Source of the DNA: CALXXL01 sp034926605
GTDB lineage: Bacteria; Verrucomicrobiota; Lentisphaeria; Victivallales; Victivallaceae
DNA length: 64,000 nt
Reading direction: 5' to 3'
Assembly (NCBI GenBank): GCA_034926605.1
Contig: JAYFQV010000002.1
Location: 62,001 to 126,000 of the forward strand
The notes under the pieces were generated by a model. The model was given only the letters and a program-made list of their open reading frames with translations, made no database searches and had not been told where the DNA came from. The stretch's first letter is position 1; each line of letters begins with the position of its first letter. The translations under genes and the position numbers were made by a program. Below, piece by piece: positions 1 through 8,613 of this stretch.

Positions 1-20
1 ATTTTCGCGTTCCTCGAGAT

Positions 21-49
21 TTGAATTGGGTTTCAACTTAGTTTATATT
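21..49 (+). promoter_or_regulatory. sigma-70-type promoter of tilS
   Basis: TTGAAT at 21-26 and TATATT at 44-49 are separated by exactly 17 bp. Transcription would start near 56, about 33 nt before the ATG at 89. This argues against the upstream TTG codon at 26 being the tilS start. Promoter by inspection only. Confidence 0.6.
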
Positions 50-88
50 AACGCAGGAACTGAAATTATCAAACGCGCAAGAAAAAAA

Positions 89-1474
89 ATGGCAAAAATT
101 ACCGTCGCCGCGGCGGGGCTTTCCGGCCTCGCCGGAAAAAGAGTTCTCGCCGGTGTTTCCGGCGGGGCCGACTCCATCGCGCTGCTGCTGCTGCTTTGCA
201 GAGCAAAGGCCGCAGTGGAGGCCGTGCATTTCGAGCATGGCATCAGGGGAGAGGAAAGCCGGCGCGACGCCGAATTCGTAACGGAATTCTGCAATGCCCG
301 CGGCATCCCGTGCCGGACATTCGCGCTGGCGGTGCCGGAAAACCGCGGCCGTGGCGAAAACCTCGAAGCCGCCGCCCGCAGAATGCGGCTGGAAATGTGG
401 AAAAAATTGGCGGAGGGCGGAGCCTTGGTTGCGCTCGGCCATCACCGCAACGACGCGGAAGAAAACATGCTTCTGCGCATCGGACGCGGCGGCAATACCT
501 CGTCCATCACCGCGCTCCGGCGGCATTCGCGGCTTGAAGGCGTGGAACTGCTGCGCCCGCTGATAGGCTTCTCCCGCCGGGAAATCGAGGAATTTCTGCT
601 ATCTCAAGGCGTCTGGAAATGGTGCTTCGACGCCACCAACGCCGACTGCGCCTACCAGCGCAACTTCCTGCGCAACAAAATACTGCCCGAGTGGAAAAAA
701 TCGTTCCCTCCGGTTGAAAAAGGTATTGCGGCATCGCTGCAGGCGTTGTCCGACGACGCAGACTTCATCGAGGCTTGCGCCGAACGCGAATTCGCCGGAA
801 TCTCCGGCAGTCAAATCACCCCCGTCGCGTTCTGGCGGGACCTTCATCCCGCATTGCTGTCCAGAGTTTTGAAGCGCTATTTCAACTCGGAAGAATCGCT
901 GAGCCCCGGCCGCCGCCGCGAATTGTTGAAATTTTTAACCTCGCCGCATGACGGAGAAACCGCCATCTTCGGACGCATCTGGCGCAAAAGCCGCGGCATG
1001 CTGTCTATTCCGGCAGGCGAACCGCTTGCCGCGATATTATGGAACTGGCGACGCCAACCGGAAGCGGCGACCGAATATGGCTTCTTTTCGGCGGAATCCG
1101 CAATCATGCCGGAAGCGCCCGCGTTCGACCCCTGTGTCGCCTGGTTCGCTCCGGAGGAGCTCCCGGAAACGCTGGAAATATCACCGCGCCGCGATGGCGA
1201 ACGGTTCACGTCTTTTTCCGGGCGTGGAAAGAGCGTAAAGCAACTTTTCATCGATCACAAACTGATGCCGGAGACCAAAGCGGCACAACCGGTTGTGCGC
1301 ACGGCCGACGGAGAGATATTGTGGATTCCCGGCCTGGCCAACGCTCGCGGCTATCTGGCTTCGCCCGGGTCTCCGGCGCTCCGGCTTGGCTTCAGCAAAA
1401 ATGCCGCATCCGCCAGCGCTCTCAACAAAAGCAGCAACGCCGCCGCACCCGCCGCCCACGGGCCGGAAAAATAG
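89..1474 (+). CDS. tilS: tRNA(Ile)-lysidine synthase TilS
   Basis: TilS attaches lysine to C34 of the CAU-anticodon tRNA-Ile so that it reads AUA; it is a cytoplasmic ATP-pyrophosphatase family enzyme. The product is 461 residues. The PP-loop SGGADS lies at residues 24-29, and the N-type ATPase core runs through about residue 220. An all-helical middle follows, then a C-terminal domain ending near ALRLGF. I chose the ATG at 89 because it gives the usual short lead-in to the PP-loop and follows a good promoter; an in-frame TTG at 26 would put the start inside that promoter. The last ~24 residues (Ala/Ser/Asn-rich) lie beyond the family core, and the gene overlaps the convergent membrane-protein gene by 124 bp. 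Confidence 0.93.
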   Translation: MAKITVAAAGLSGLAGKRVLAGVSGGADSIALLLLLCRAKAAVEAVHFEHGIRGEESRRDAEFVTEFCNARGIPCRTFALAVPENRGRGENLEAAARRMRLEMWKKLAEGGALVALGHHRNDAEENMLLRIGRGGNTSSITALRRHSRLEGVELLRPLIGFSRREIEEFLLSQGVWKWCFDATNADCAYQRNFLRNKILPEWKKSFPPVEKGIAASLQALSDDADFIEACAEREFAGISGSQITPVAFWRDLHPALLSRVLKRYFNSEESLSPGRRRELLKFLTSPHDGETAIFGRIWRKSRGMLSIPAGEPLAAILWNWRRQPEAATEYGFFSAESAIMPEAPAFDPCVAWFAPEELPETLEISPRRDGERFTSFSGRGKSVKQLFIDHKLMPETKAAQPVVRTADGEILWIPGLANARGYLASPGSPALRLGFSKNAASASALNKSSNAAAPAAHGPEK

Positions 1475-2952
1475 ACGGCAACCGAAAGCGCTCCCCACAA
1501 CCACCACTGTCTTTTCCAACAAAGCAGAGCCGCCGCCAGAATGAATGCCCCATAGATTGGCAGCAGAAATCTTGCCGCATCCCAGGTGGCGCACGGATAG
1601 CCGCAGAAAAACAGCAGCACCGGCAAACTCCATAATGCTATAATCGTCCGGCTTTTACGGTCTGAAACCAGCGCCAGCGCGGCCAGGCCGGCCGCCCACC
1701 ACGGCCGGTTGGCATTGAACAGAAACGCCAGATTGCCGGGAATGCACTCGAACAGGAATCCGGCCGCCGCACGATTGGGGTGCAGCACATAGGGAAAAGT
1801 GAAAATTCCGCCCAGCTGGTGATGATTCACGGCCAGTTGTACCGAAAACACCGCCATTGCCATAAGTCCGCCCGCAGCATAGCGCGCGAGTGCAATGCCC
1901 GACCAGGGACGCTCCTCGCGCAGCATCCAGACCAGCGCCATAACCGGCAGATAAAACACGTCATTGACCCGGATCAGACACGCGAACCCGAACACCGCCC
2001 CCGCCGCCAGCGACCAATACCATTTCAAAGGAACCGTTGCCGCCATCAGCAGCGCGGCAAACACCGCCAGCATCGCAAACGTGTCGCTCATGGTGTTGTA
2101 CCCGGCGCCGATGAAGATGTTGTAATTGAAAAAATCGGCGCCGAGCCGGGGCGCAGACAACATCCAGTCGACGGGCCCGGAGCTACGCTGTATCCAGTGG
2201 ACAAAGAAAGGCCAAGCCGCCAAGACCGCTCCGGCCCACCAGGCGCGAACCATTGATCCACAAATCCGGCGCATAAACAAGAAAGCCAGCGCCAAGGCCA
2301 GCGGCGAAAGCACCAACGCCGAAAATGTGGAAAGCGCCGGCGCGAATGCAAAATAGCTTTCGCCGAAAATCAGCATGAAAGGCAGATAAAGTACGGACAA
2401 TCCCACCGTAAAGCTCCACGGGCCGGAAAAATTGCCGCGCATTATCCCGCGGGAAACTTCCAGATAGCCGAGATCGTCGGAGGGAGCGCAGAAATAGTCC
2501 CCGCATATCATCAGCGACCACAACATGGCAACCACCCTGAACAGCACCAGCACCGCCAGCGCAAGCCACAGGTTTTCCGTGGGCGAAAGCCTTTTTCGCC
2601 GCCATGCAAAAAACCATGCCGCAGCTGCCACCGCCAGCATCACCGCCATAATGCGGAACATCGGCGGCACCCACGGCGCGGGATCGGCAATTTCCAGGTC
2701 GGTACCGTCGGCGTTGACCGGAGCGTAAAACCTGCGGCCATCCGGCAGGGCGAGCACCTGCATGTCGACCCGCTGCATCAATGGATGGCGTGTAACGAAC
2801 CCCACGGTTTCTCCGGCAGGAGCAAACGGGGCGTCAAGCAGGCGGCCGGTATCGATCGCCGGAGCATCCGGCGATTCGAAAACCAGCCGTTCCGCCGCCG
2901 CCAGCGGCAATGCGAAAAGCAGTACGGCCAGCGCCAGCAGCCGACGAATCAA
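1351..2952 (-). CDS. polytopic membrane protein, GT-C/family 39-like glycosyltransferase
   Basis: The product is 533 residues with an N-terminal signal-type helix (IRRLLALAVLLFALPLAAA) and about ten further hydrophobic segments. A large extracytoplasmic loop after the first membrane region carries an acidic pair in APSDDLGYLEVSRG. That is the position where GT-C enzymes (PMT/ArnT-like) keep their catalytic acid. The likely role is transfer of a sugar from a polyprenyl-phosphate donor outside the membrane; the substrate is unknown. The start is a TTG at 2952 whose last two bases and the next A form the galK stop (TTGA). GGAGG sits 6 nt upstream inside galK, so translation is probably coupled. 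A longer reading upstream would run inside galK and was discarded. Confidence 0.6.
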   Translation of the reverse strand: MIRRLLALAVLLFALPLAAAERLVFESPDAPAIDTGRLLDAPFAPAGETVGFVTRHPLMQRVDMQVLALPDGRRFYAPVNADGTDLEIADPAPWVPPMFRIMAVMLAVAAAAWFFAWRRKRLSPTENLWLALAVLVLFRVVAMLWSLMICGDYFCAPSDDLGYLEVSRGIMRGNFSGPWSFTVGLSVLYLPFMLIFGESYFAFAPALSTFSALVLSPLALALAFLFMRRICGSMVRAWWAGAVLAAWPFFVHWIQRSSGPVDWMLSAPRLGADFFNYNIFIGAGYNTMSDTFAMLAVFAALLMAATVPLKWYWSLAAGAVFGFACLIRVNDVFYLPVMALVWMLREERPWSGIALARYAAGGLMAMAVFSVQLAVNHHQLGGIFTFPYVLHPNRAAAGFLFECIPGNLAFLFNANRPWWAAGLAALALVSDRKSRTIIALWSLPVLLFFCGYPCATWDAARFLLPIYGAFILAAALLCWKRQWWLWGALSVAVYFSGPWAAGAAALLLLLRALADAAFLLKPSRSAGDPGEAR

Positions 2953-4103
2953 AGTGCCTCCGCCGTCGCGCCGTCGCCCACGCTGCATACAATGATCTGG
3001 GGATCTTTCTGCACCACTCGCTGGAAGTGGGTCCGCAGCTTGTCGGTGTACTCTTCGACATCCGAGGCCGCGACCAAATGTATGGTGATGCCACCGAACC
3101 CGCCACCGGAGAGCCGCGCCCCAAGACAAAGCGGCGAAGCAACGGCAAAATCGACCAGCACGTCAAGTTCCGGGCAACTGTTTTCAAAGTTGTTCTGCGA
3201 CGAACGATGAGAGGCGAACATCAACGCCCCGAATTCTCCGATGTCGTTGCGAGCCAACGCTCTCTCGGCGGCAAAGACCCGCTCGCACTCGCCGACCACA
3301 TGCCGGGCCCGGCGAAACTCGCGGTCGGTCAGCAACTGTGCGTGATCCTCAAGTTCGCTCATCAGAACGTCGCGCAACGTTCTGATGCCGGGAAGGGCGG
3401 CGGCCAGTTTGCGTGCGGCGCTTTCGCAATCGGCGCGACGGCTGTTGTATTCGGAATCGACCAGTGTGTGTTTGACCATAGAATTAGCCACCACCAGTTC
3501 GAACCCGGTCGGAAGCGGTACGGTTTTGAGCACTTCCACCGTGCGAAAGTCGGAAAGAATCAGCGAATCTTTGCTTCCGTAAAGTGAACTGAACTGATCG
3601 AGCAGTCCGGTCTTGAGGCCAAGGTAGTTGTTCTCCACGCCCTGCCCGACCCGGGCCCATTCCGGAAGCGGCAGGTCTATGTCGTAGGCGGTACGGAACG
3701 CCATTGCCGCGGCCATTTCCAGCGCGGCAGAACTGCTCATCCCGGCGGAAAGCGGCACCGAACTGTCGAGCACGGCGTCGAACGCTCCGATTTCGATTCC
3801 GCGCTTGCGAAGTTCCACGATCACGCCCCGAATGTAGTTGCTCCAATCGCGGGGGGCGGCTTTGGCGATGCGATCGAGATCGAATTCAGCGGCAACGCCC
3901 TCGCGCAAGTCGCGAATCCGGCAAATCCGGCCGGCGCGCTTGGCCATGGCGAAATGCGCGGCCTGTTCAACCGCGCAGCTGAGCACCACCCCTTCATTGT
4001 AATCGGTGTGGTTGCCGAGCACTTCGAGCCGTCCAGGGGCGCGGGAAACTACCTCCGGCGCACGGTCGTAAATCTTCTTGAACTCAGCGATCAGATCCGT
4101 CAT
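2949..4103 (-). CDS. galK: galactokinase (GHMP kinase family)
   Basis: The enzyme phosphorylates galactose at C1 in the Leloir pathway. At 384 residues it has normal GalK length. The sugar-binding signature reads GRLEVLGNHTDYNEG, the ATP-binding GHMP motif is LSAGMSSSAALEMA, and the C-terminal glycine loop is LSGGGFGG. The signature has Asn where classical GalK has Glu (GEHTDY). Clostridial-type galactokinases, as I recall, also have GNHTD, so another hexose cannot be excluded. The ATG at 4103 is preferred: GGAGG lies 8 nt upstream, while the ATG two codons earlier is too close to it. The gene is fourth in the dgt-mutM-dus-galK operon. No galT, galE or transporter is nearby. Confidence 0.85.
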   Translation of the reverse strand: MTDLIAEFKKIYDRAPEVVSRAPGRLEVLGNHTDYNEGVVLSCAVEQAAHFAMAKRAGRICRIRDLREGVAAEFDLDRIAKAAPRDWSNYIRGVIVELRKRGIEIGAFDAVLDSSVPLSAGMSSSAALEMAAAMAFRTAYDIDLPLPEWARVGQGVENNYLGLKTGLLDQFSSLYGSKDSLILSDFRTVEVLKTVPLPTGFELVVANSMVKHTLVDSEYNSRRADCESAARKLAAALPGIRTLRDVLMSELEDHAQLLTDREFRRARHVVGECERVFAAERALARNDIGEFGALMFASHRSSQNNFENSCPELDVLVDFAVASPLCLGARLSGGGFGGITIHLVAASDVEEYTDKLRTHFQRVVQKDPQIIVCSVGDGATAEAL

Positions 4104-4117
4104 TTTCATATCCTCCG

Positions 4118-5032
4118 TCAAAATTCCGTCACTTTTTTCCAATCTCCGTCAACCGCCTCCAGCGCGGCCAGAACCGGCGCGGCCGATCCCAGCAGCATGC
4201 GGCCAAGCTCGACCGCTCTTCCCTTGTTGAACCGCAATGATTCGTCACATTTCGCCACACCTAACACCTTAAAAAACAGTTGCTTATCAGTAACGCCGCA
4301 TTCATGGCCCGTCATTTCTTTCAAAAGTGACGGACGCCTCAGCCATCCTCGCGCCGCCATAACCCCGGCACAGCCGAGATCATGGCAAGCCTGAAGTTTT
4401 TCGGGAGTATCGATATCGCCGTTGGCAAACAGCGGCACCGCTCCGAGCCGTTCTCGCGCGGCCGCGAAACGTTCCAGCGCCAGTGAAAACGGCAACTGCC
4501 GGTATTGCTCCGAAACCGTGCGAAAATGCAGGAACACCGCATCGATTCCAAGCCCGGCCAACTCACTATACCACGCAAATCCGGAATGGTCAAATCCGGC
4601 CCGCAGTTTTACACTCAAAAACCCCTCCGGCAGGCCCCGCCGAAGCACCGCCGTCAATGCCATCAGCCCCGGGATGTCGCGCAGCCAACCGCCCCCGGCA
4701 CCATGGCGCACCACTGTTCCACTGGGGCAGCAGAAGTTAAGATTTATCCCGGCACAGCCAAGCTCCAAGCAACTTTCGGCGGTCTGCAGCATGCCATCCG
4801 GATCACGCCCCATCAGCTGCACATGCACCGGCACTCCGCCGAACATGAACGGCGCCAGAAATCCGGCAAGCACCCGACGCGGAGTTCTGGGGCCGGTCAC
4901 CCGGAAAAACGGAGTCATCCACACATCCACCAGCCCAAGCTCATTTGCCGCCAGCACAAACGCCGGATGCATCAGCCCCTCCATCGGTCCGGGCCAGACG
5001 CGGGGAAGAAGTTCGGATGTTACTTTTGACAT
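4118..5032 (-). CDS. tRNA-dihydrouridine synthase family protein
   Basis: Dus enzymes reduce uridine to dihydrouridine in tRNA with FMN and NADPH. This 304-residue protein has the FMN-barrel start PGPMEGLMHPAF. It has the substrate segment QLMGRDPDGM and the catalytic cysteine region INLNFCCPSGTVVRHGAGGG, equivalent to NxNxGCPs in the family. The C-terminal phosphate-binding part is PLFANGDIDTPEKL and GVMAARGW. The start ATG at 5032 overlaps the end of mutM by 13 bp, and its Shine-Dalgarno is poor. The DusB/DusC subtype cannot be decided by eye. FCC in place of xGC around the catalytic cysteine is a mild divergence. Confidence 0.85.
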   Translation of the reverse strand: MSKVTSELLPRVWPGPMEGLMHPAFVLAANELGLVDVWMTPFFRVTGPRTPRRVLAGFLAPFMFGGVPVHVQLMGRDPDGMLQTAESCLELGCAGINLNFCCPSGTVVRHGAGGGWLRDIPGLMALTAVLRRGLPEGFLSVKLRAGFDHSGFAWYSELAGLGIDAVFLHFRTVSEQYRQLPFSLALERFAAARERLGAVPLFANGDIDTPEKLQACHDLGCAGVMAARGWLRRPSLLKEMTGHECGVTDKQLFFKVLGVAKCDESLRFNKGRAVELGRMLLGSAAPVLAALEAVDGDWKKVTEF

Positions 5033-5841
5033 TTCGGGCAGTAGTAGCTTGAACGACCGGACTGGGTGATTTTGGCAATCGCGGTTCCGCAAACCGGACA
5101 CGGCTCCCCGGCGCGGCCGTATGCTTTCAGCTGAAGTGAAAAACTGCCCTCGGACCCATCGAGATGGCGGTAGTCGCGAATTGAAGAGCCGCCGGCCCGG
5201 ATCGCCGCTTCGAGCGTGCCTTTCACCGCGTCCACCAGTTTTTCCGCCTCGGCGCGGGTGATGTCGCAGGCGCGGCGCAGCGGAGAAATGCCGGAGGAGA
5301 ACAGAGTTTCGGCGGCATAGATGTTACCCACGCCGACCACGATGGCGTTGTCCATCAGAAAATTCTTGATGCTGCCGGTGTGCCCGCGAGAAGCGTTGAA
5401 TAGATAGTCTGCATTGAAATCGTCCGACAACGGCTCCACTCCGAGTTTGTTCAGCGCCGCCGGCCAACAACCGCAGGAACAGACACAGGGTTCGCAAATG
5501 CTGAAACGGCGGGTGCACTCGAAACGCAACGCGGAACCGTCGGAAAGATGGAAGAATATGTGCTCGTGCTTGCGCCTTGGCACTGAAAGCGGTTCCACCC
5601 GCAGTACGCCAGACATCCCGAGATGCATCAGCAGCGACTTGCCGCCTTCCAAGTCCATCACCATGTAGCGCCCGCGCCGACGCACGCCGAGTATCCGTCG
5701 CCCCTCCAGTCCGGCCGCCGCGAGCGGAGCCAGCGAAGTACGCATTGCCGGTGAAAATATTTCGACCTTTACAATGCTCAGTCCGGCGACTCTGACATCC
5801 AGCGCGCGCTTGACGGTTTCAACCTCCGGCAGTTCCGGCAT
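5020..5841 (-). CDS. mutM: formamidopyrimidine-DNA glycosylase MutM (Fpg)
   Basis: MutM excises 8-oxoguanine and formamidopyrimidines and cleaves the abasic site (base excision repair). The protein is 273 residues. It starts MPELPEVE, so after Met removal the catalytic Pro1 and Glu2 are present. LLMHLGMSG and the helix-two-turn-helix region (VVGVGNIYAAE) are conserved. The C-terminal zinc finger has the spacing C-x2-C-x16-C-x2-C and ends CPKCQK. It begins 1 nt after the dgt stop with a good GGAGG. Its neighbour dgt also guards the nucleotide pool and DNA fidelity. Confidence 0.95.
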   Translation of the reverse strand: MPELPEVETVKRALDVRVAGLSIVKVEIFSPAMRTSLAPLAAAGLEGRRILGVRRRGRYMVMDLEGGKSLLMHLGMSGVLRVEPLSVPRRKHEHIFFHLSDGSALRFECTRRFSICEPCVCSCGCWPAALNKLGVEPLSDDFNADYLFNASRGHTGSIKNFLMDNAIVVGVGNIYAAETLFSSGISPLRRACDITRAEAEKLVDAVKGTLEAAIRAGGSSIRDYRHLDGSEGSFSLQLKAYGRAGEPCPVCGTAIAKITQSGRSSYYCPKCQK

Positions 5842-5842
5842 T

Positions 5843-7219
5843 TCAACCCTCCATTCCAGGCAATGAAATGCCTTTAAGCCGACGGAACAGCGTCACCGCA
5901 TGGGTATCGGTAAGGCTGGTTATATAATCAAGCACTGAAAGCATCTGACCATAGGTGTCCCGGCAGAATTCGGGATTCTCGAAATCGCGGAAACGCTGCG
6001 GCAGCAGGCACAGCATTTTGCGGCTGCGGTAGGAAAGCGGCGCCTCACCCCGCGCGTCGGCGGAGCCGTCGGCCACCGCAAGCATGAAAGTATCCAGCAG
6101 CCCGCTGGTCAGCTCGAACCCGGCGGCCTGTATTTCCACCGCCCGCTGAAAATTGTATATCCGACCCGAACTGCGCGCCTTGATCTGCTGAAGCAGCGGT
6201 GCGGCCTCGATCAGCGATGAAAGCGGCCGGTCAAGTTCGCCTGAGACGATCTCGTCATAATAGTCGATGAATGCGCGGCCGCACTGGCGAACCAGCACCC
6301 CCAGCACCTTGGCCCGCAGCAGTTCCACTTTCTGGGAATCGTCTGGAATGGCGCGCACGGCGCGTTCGAGCGCACCGTCGGATATCATCGGCATGAACAG
6401 CGACTCCAACTCGGAATACGAAATTATTTTGAGTTTGTGCGCGTCCTCAAAATCGACGATCAGATAAGTAATGTCGTCGGCGGCCTCCACCAGCTGCGCC
6501 AACGGATGGCGATGCCATGTTTCGGCAGAGACCCGGATCATTCCGGTGGCCTCGGCCACCTCCTCGAACAACGCCATATCCTGTCGGAAAAAGTTGAATT
6601 TGCGGCCTTCGGCCCCGGGCAGAGTCCCGCGGGCCGACGCGCTAGAAGGATATTTGCACAAAGCCGCCAGCGTGGCGCAAGTAAGCTGCATCCCGCCGGG
6701 GTTGAACGGAGATTCCAGCCGGGCCAGCACCCGGAACCCCTGGGCGTTGCCCTCGTAATGGCTGAAGTCGGCGCACTCTTCCCGGGTCAGATGTTTGGCA
6801 AGGCGGGCTGCCACCGGCGAAGATGCGAACCAATTGCGGATGGCCTCCTCTCCGGCGTGGCCGAGCGGCGGATTCCCGATATCGTGCGCCAGACAGGCGG
6901 CGGCCACCGCCGCGCCGAAATCATTGGGGGCAAGCCCTTCGGGGTGAAACTTGTCGCAGATGTAAGCACCCACGCCGCCGCCAAGGCTGCGCCCGATGCT
7001 TGCGGTTTCGATCGAATGGGTAAGGCGGGTACGAACATAGTCGTGATCTGCCAGCGGAAACACCTGAGCCTTATCCTGAAGGCGCCGGAAAGCCGAGGAA
7101 AAAACCACTCGGTCGAAATCCTGCTGAAAAGGCGAGCGCCCGGGGGTTATGAGGTCGCGCGAACGCCGCCCCAGGCGGTGGAATGAAAGCGCCCTTGTCC
7201 AGTCGAAATCGTTTCTCAT
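5843..7219 (-). CDS. dgt: deoxyguanosinetriphosphate triphosphohydrolase-like HD protein
   Basis: The enzyme hydrolyses dNTPs, classically dGTP to deoxyguanosine plus triphosphate. The 458-residue protein has the family start FRRLQDKAQVFPL. The HD metal ligands are His68 (RLTHSIE) and the pair in CLAHDIGNPPLGHAGE (residues 109-123), with a later Asp in DDITYLIVDFED. It is the first gene of a five-gene minus-strand operon and has its own promoter and an AAGGAAG Shine-Dalgarno. True dGTP specificity versus a general dNTPase cannot be decided from sequence. Confidence 0.9.
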   Translation of the reverse strand: MRNDFDWTRALSFHRLGRRSRDLITPGRSPFQQDFDRVVFSSAFRRLQDKAQVFPLADHDYVRTRLTHSIETASIGRSLGGGVGAYICDKFHPEGLAPNDFGAAVAAACLAHDIGNPPLGHAGEEAIRNWFASSPVAARLAKHLTREECADFSHYEGNAQGFRVLARLESPFNPGGMQLTCATLAALCKYPSSASARGTLPGAEGRKFNFFRQDMALFEEVAEATGMIRVSAETWHRHPLAQLVEAADDITYLIVDFEDAHKLKIISYSELESLFMPMISDGALERAVRAIPDDSQKVELLRAKVLGVLVRQCGRAFIDYYDEIVSGELDRPLSSLIEAAPLLQQIKARSSGRIYNFQRAVEIQAAGFELTSGLLDTFMLAVADGSADARGEAPLSYRSRKMLCLLPQRFRDFENPEFCRDTYGQMLSVLDYITSLTDTHAVTLFRRLKGISLPGMEG

Positions 7220-7236
7220 TTTACTTCCTTTTTACT

Positions 7237-7264
7237 AATATACACTGTACACACGTTTTTTCAA
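7237..7264 (-). promoter_or_regulatory. promoter of dgt operon
   Basis: Reading the minus strand, TTGAAA (7264-7259) and TATATT (7242-7237) are 16 bp apart. The start would be near 7230, leaving an 11-nt leader that contains AAGGAAG. It is back to back with the ppiB promoter. Confidence 0.55.
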
Positions 7265-7271
7265 AGCGGTG

Positions 7272-7300
7272 TTGCATTCCAGCCTCGGAAGTGTTATATT
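7272..7300 (+). promoter_or_regulatory. promoter of ppiB unit
   Basis: TTGCAT (7272-7277), 17 bp, TATATT (7295-7300). It faces away from the dgt promoter, with only 7 bp between the two -35 boxes. Transcription start is expected near 7307, and AAGGAGG follows at 7314-7320. Confidence 0.6.
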
Positions 7301-7325
7301 AACGAAATCAATCAAGGAGGAAGCA

Positions 7326-7826
7326 ATGAGCAAAGTCAAATTCGCCACCAGCAAGGGCGACATCGAACTCGAACTGTTCGACGAGGCCGCCCCTGAAACC
7401 GTCAAAAACTTTCTTGGCTATGTTGAGGACGGTTTCTATGATGGCACCATATTTCACCGCGTGATCGACAACTTCATGATCCAGGGCGGCGGCTTTACCA
7501 CCGACTTCATCCAGAAGCCGACCAAAGAACCGATCCGCAACGAGGCGGACAATCGCATGTCCAACGAGCGCGGCACCATCGCCATGGCCCGCACCTCGGC
7601 GCCGCACAGTGCCAGTTGCCAGTTTTTCATCAATGTGCGCGACAATGACTTTCTCAACTATACCAGTTCCACGCCCAACGGCTGGGGATACTGCGTGTTC
7701 GGCCGGGTAACCAAAGGAATGGACGTGGTGGATGCGATCAAGAAAGCCGCGACCGGCGTGTTCCGGGGCTTTGCCGACGTCCCCCGCGAACAGGTTGTAA
7801 TCCTCAAGGCCGAGAAATGCGAATAG
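7326..7826 (+). CDS. ppiB: peptidyl-prolyl cis-trans isomerase, cyclophilin type
   Basis: Cyclophilin isomerises Xaa-Pro bonds and assists folding; with no signal peptide this one is cytoplasmic. It has 166 residues, the normal single-domain length. Active-site segment FHRVIDNFMIQGGGF contains the catalytic Arg, and SCQFFINVRDNDFLNY and GWGYCVFGRV complete the fold. The ATG at 7326 is preceded by AAGGAGG. It overlaps the next gene by 10 bp. Confidence 0.95.
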   Translation: MSKVKFATSKGDIELELFDEAAPETVKNFLGYVEDGFYDGTIFHRVIDNFMIQGGGFTTDFIQKPTKEPIRNEADNRMSNERGTIAMARTSAPHSASCQFFINVRDNDFLNYTSSTPNGWGYCVFGRVTKGMDVVDAIKKAATGVFRGFADVPREQVVILKAEKCE

Positions 7827-8593
7827 GATTGCTGATCGCCGGCGCAGCCGCGGCTCTGGCCGCCGGCTGCACGGCGCCGGAGTCAGGCGATATTCGCCTG
7901 GCCACCTACAATATCCGGATATGCCGCGGCCTCGACGACCGACTCGACCCCGACCGTACCGCCGCCGCAATCGCCCGCCTTGGGGCGGAGACTGTGACGC
8001 TGAACGAGGTCGATCGGCTCACCGACCGCAGCGACAATATCGACGAGCCGAAATATCTCGCCGACAAACTGGGACTGAGCTTCGCGTTCGGCAAGGCGTT
8101 CGAGCAGCCGGGCGGAGATTACGGCAACGCCGTGATATCCAGGTACCCGGTACAGGTCGTCGACGCGTTCGAAGTTCCTGGCAACGGAGGAGAAAGCCGC
8201 GGTGCGCTGATCGTCAAGATCATGGCCCCGAAGCCTTATTTCGTGGCGGTCACTCATTTGCCCTACGAGGAGGAGCTTGAATCTGCCCGCGCGGACGGCG
8301 TCGCAAAAATTGCGGCGAAGCTAAAAGAGTATAACGCCTATCCGGCTATCCTGATGGGCGATCTTAACTCGACGCCGGACGGTGCCGCGGTCAAAGCGCT
8401 GCGCGATGCCGGGTTCACCGTGGTTAATGACGCATATCCGGATGAACTGACGTGGCCGGCCGACCAGCCCGAGCTGCTTTTGGACTACGTTGCGTTCTAT
8501 CCGGCCGACGCCTTCAAGGTGAAAGAGCATTTCGTGGTCGACGATCCGGCCTCGAGCGACCACCGCCCGGTGGTAACCGTGCTCTCCAGATAG
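7817..8593 (+). CDS. endonuclease/exonuclease/phosphatase-family lipoprotein
   Basis: The 258-residue product starts with a lipoprotein signal, MRIGLLIAGAAAALAAGC. The lipobox is LAAGC, so lipidation would fall on Cys18, and LspA is encoded nearby at 10605. The rest is an EEP metal-dependent fold. It begins RLATYNIR, has the Glu ligand in TLNEVD, the His in VTHLPY, the Asp/Asn pair in LMGDLNSTPDG, and ends SSDHRPVV, which provides the last Asp-His. The substrate (phosphodiester or sugar phosphate) is unknown. The start ATG overlaps the ppiB stop, indicating coupling. Confidence 0.82.
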   Translation: MRIGLLIAGAAAALAAGCTAPESGDIRLATYNIRICRGLDDRLDPDRTAAAIARLGAETVTLNEVDRLTDRSDNIDEPKYLADKLGLSFAFGKAFEQPGGDYGNAVISRYPVQVVDAFEVPGNGGESRGALIVKIMAPKPYFVAVTHLPYEEELESARADGVAKIAAKLKEYNAYPAILMGDLNSTPDGAAVKALRDAGFTVVNDAYPDELTWPADQPELLLDYVAFYPADAFKVKEHFVVDDPASSDHRPVVTVLSR

Positions 8594-8613
8594 AGTCGCG
8601 GAGACTCCGCACC

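Noticed and set aside
26..88. N-terminal extension of TilS from a TTG at 26
   Set aside because: The codons overlap the predicted promoter and lack a Shine-Dalgarno; the ATG at 89 gives the normal family length.
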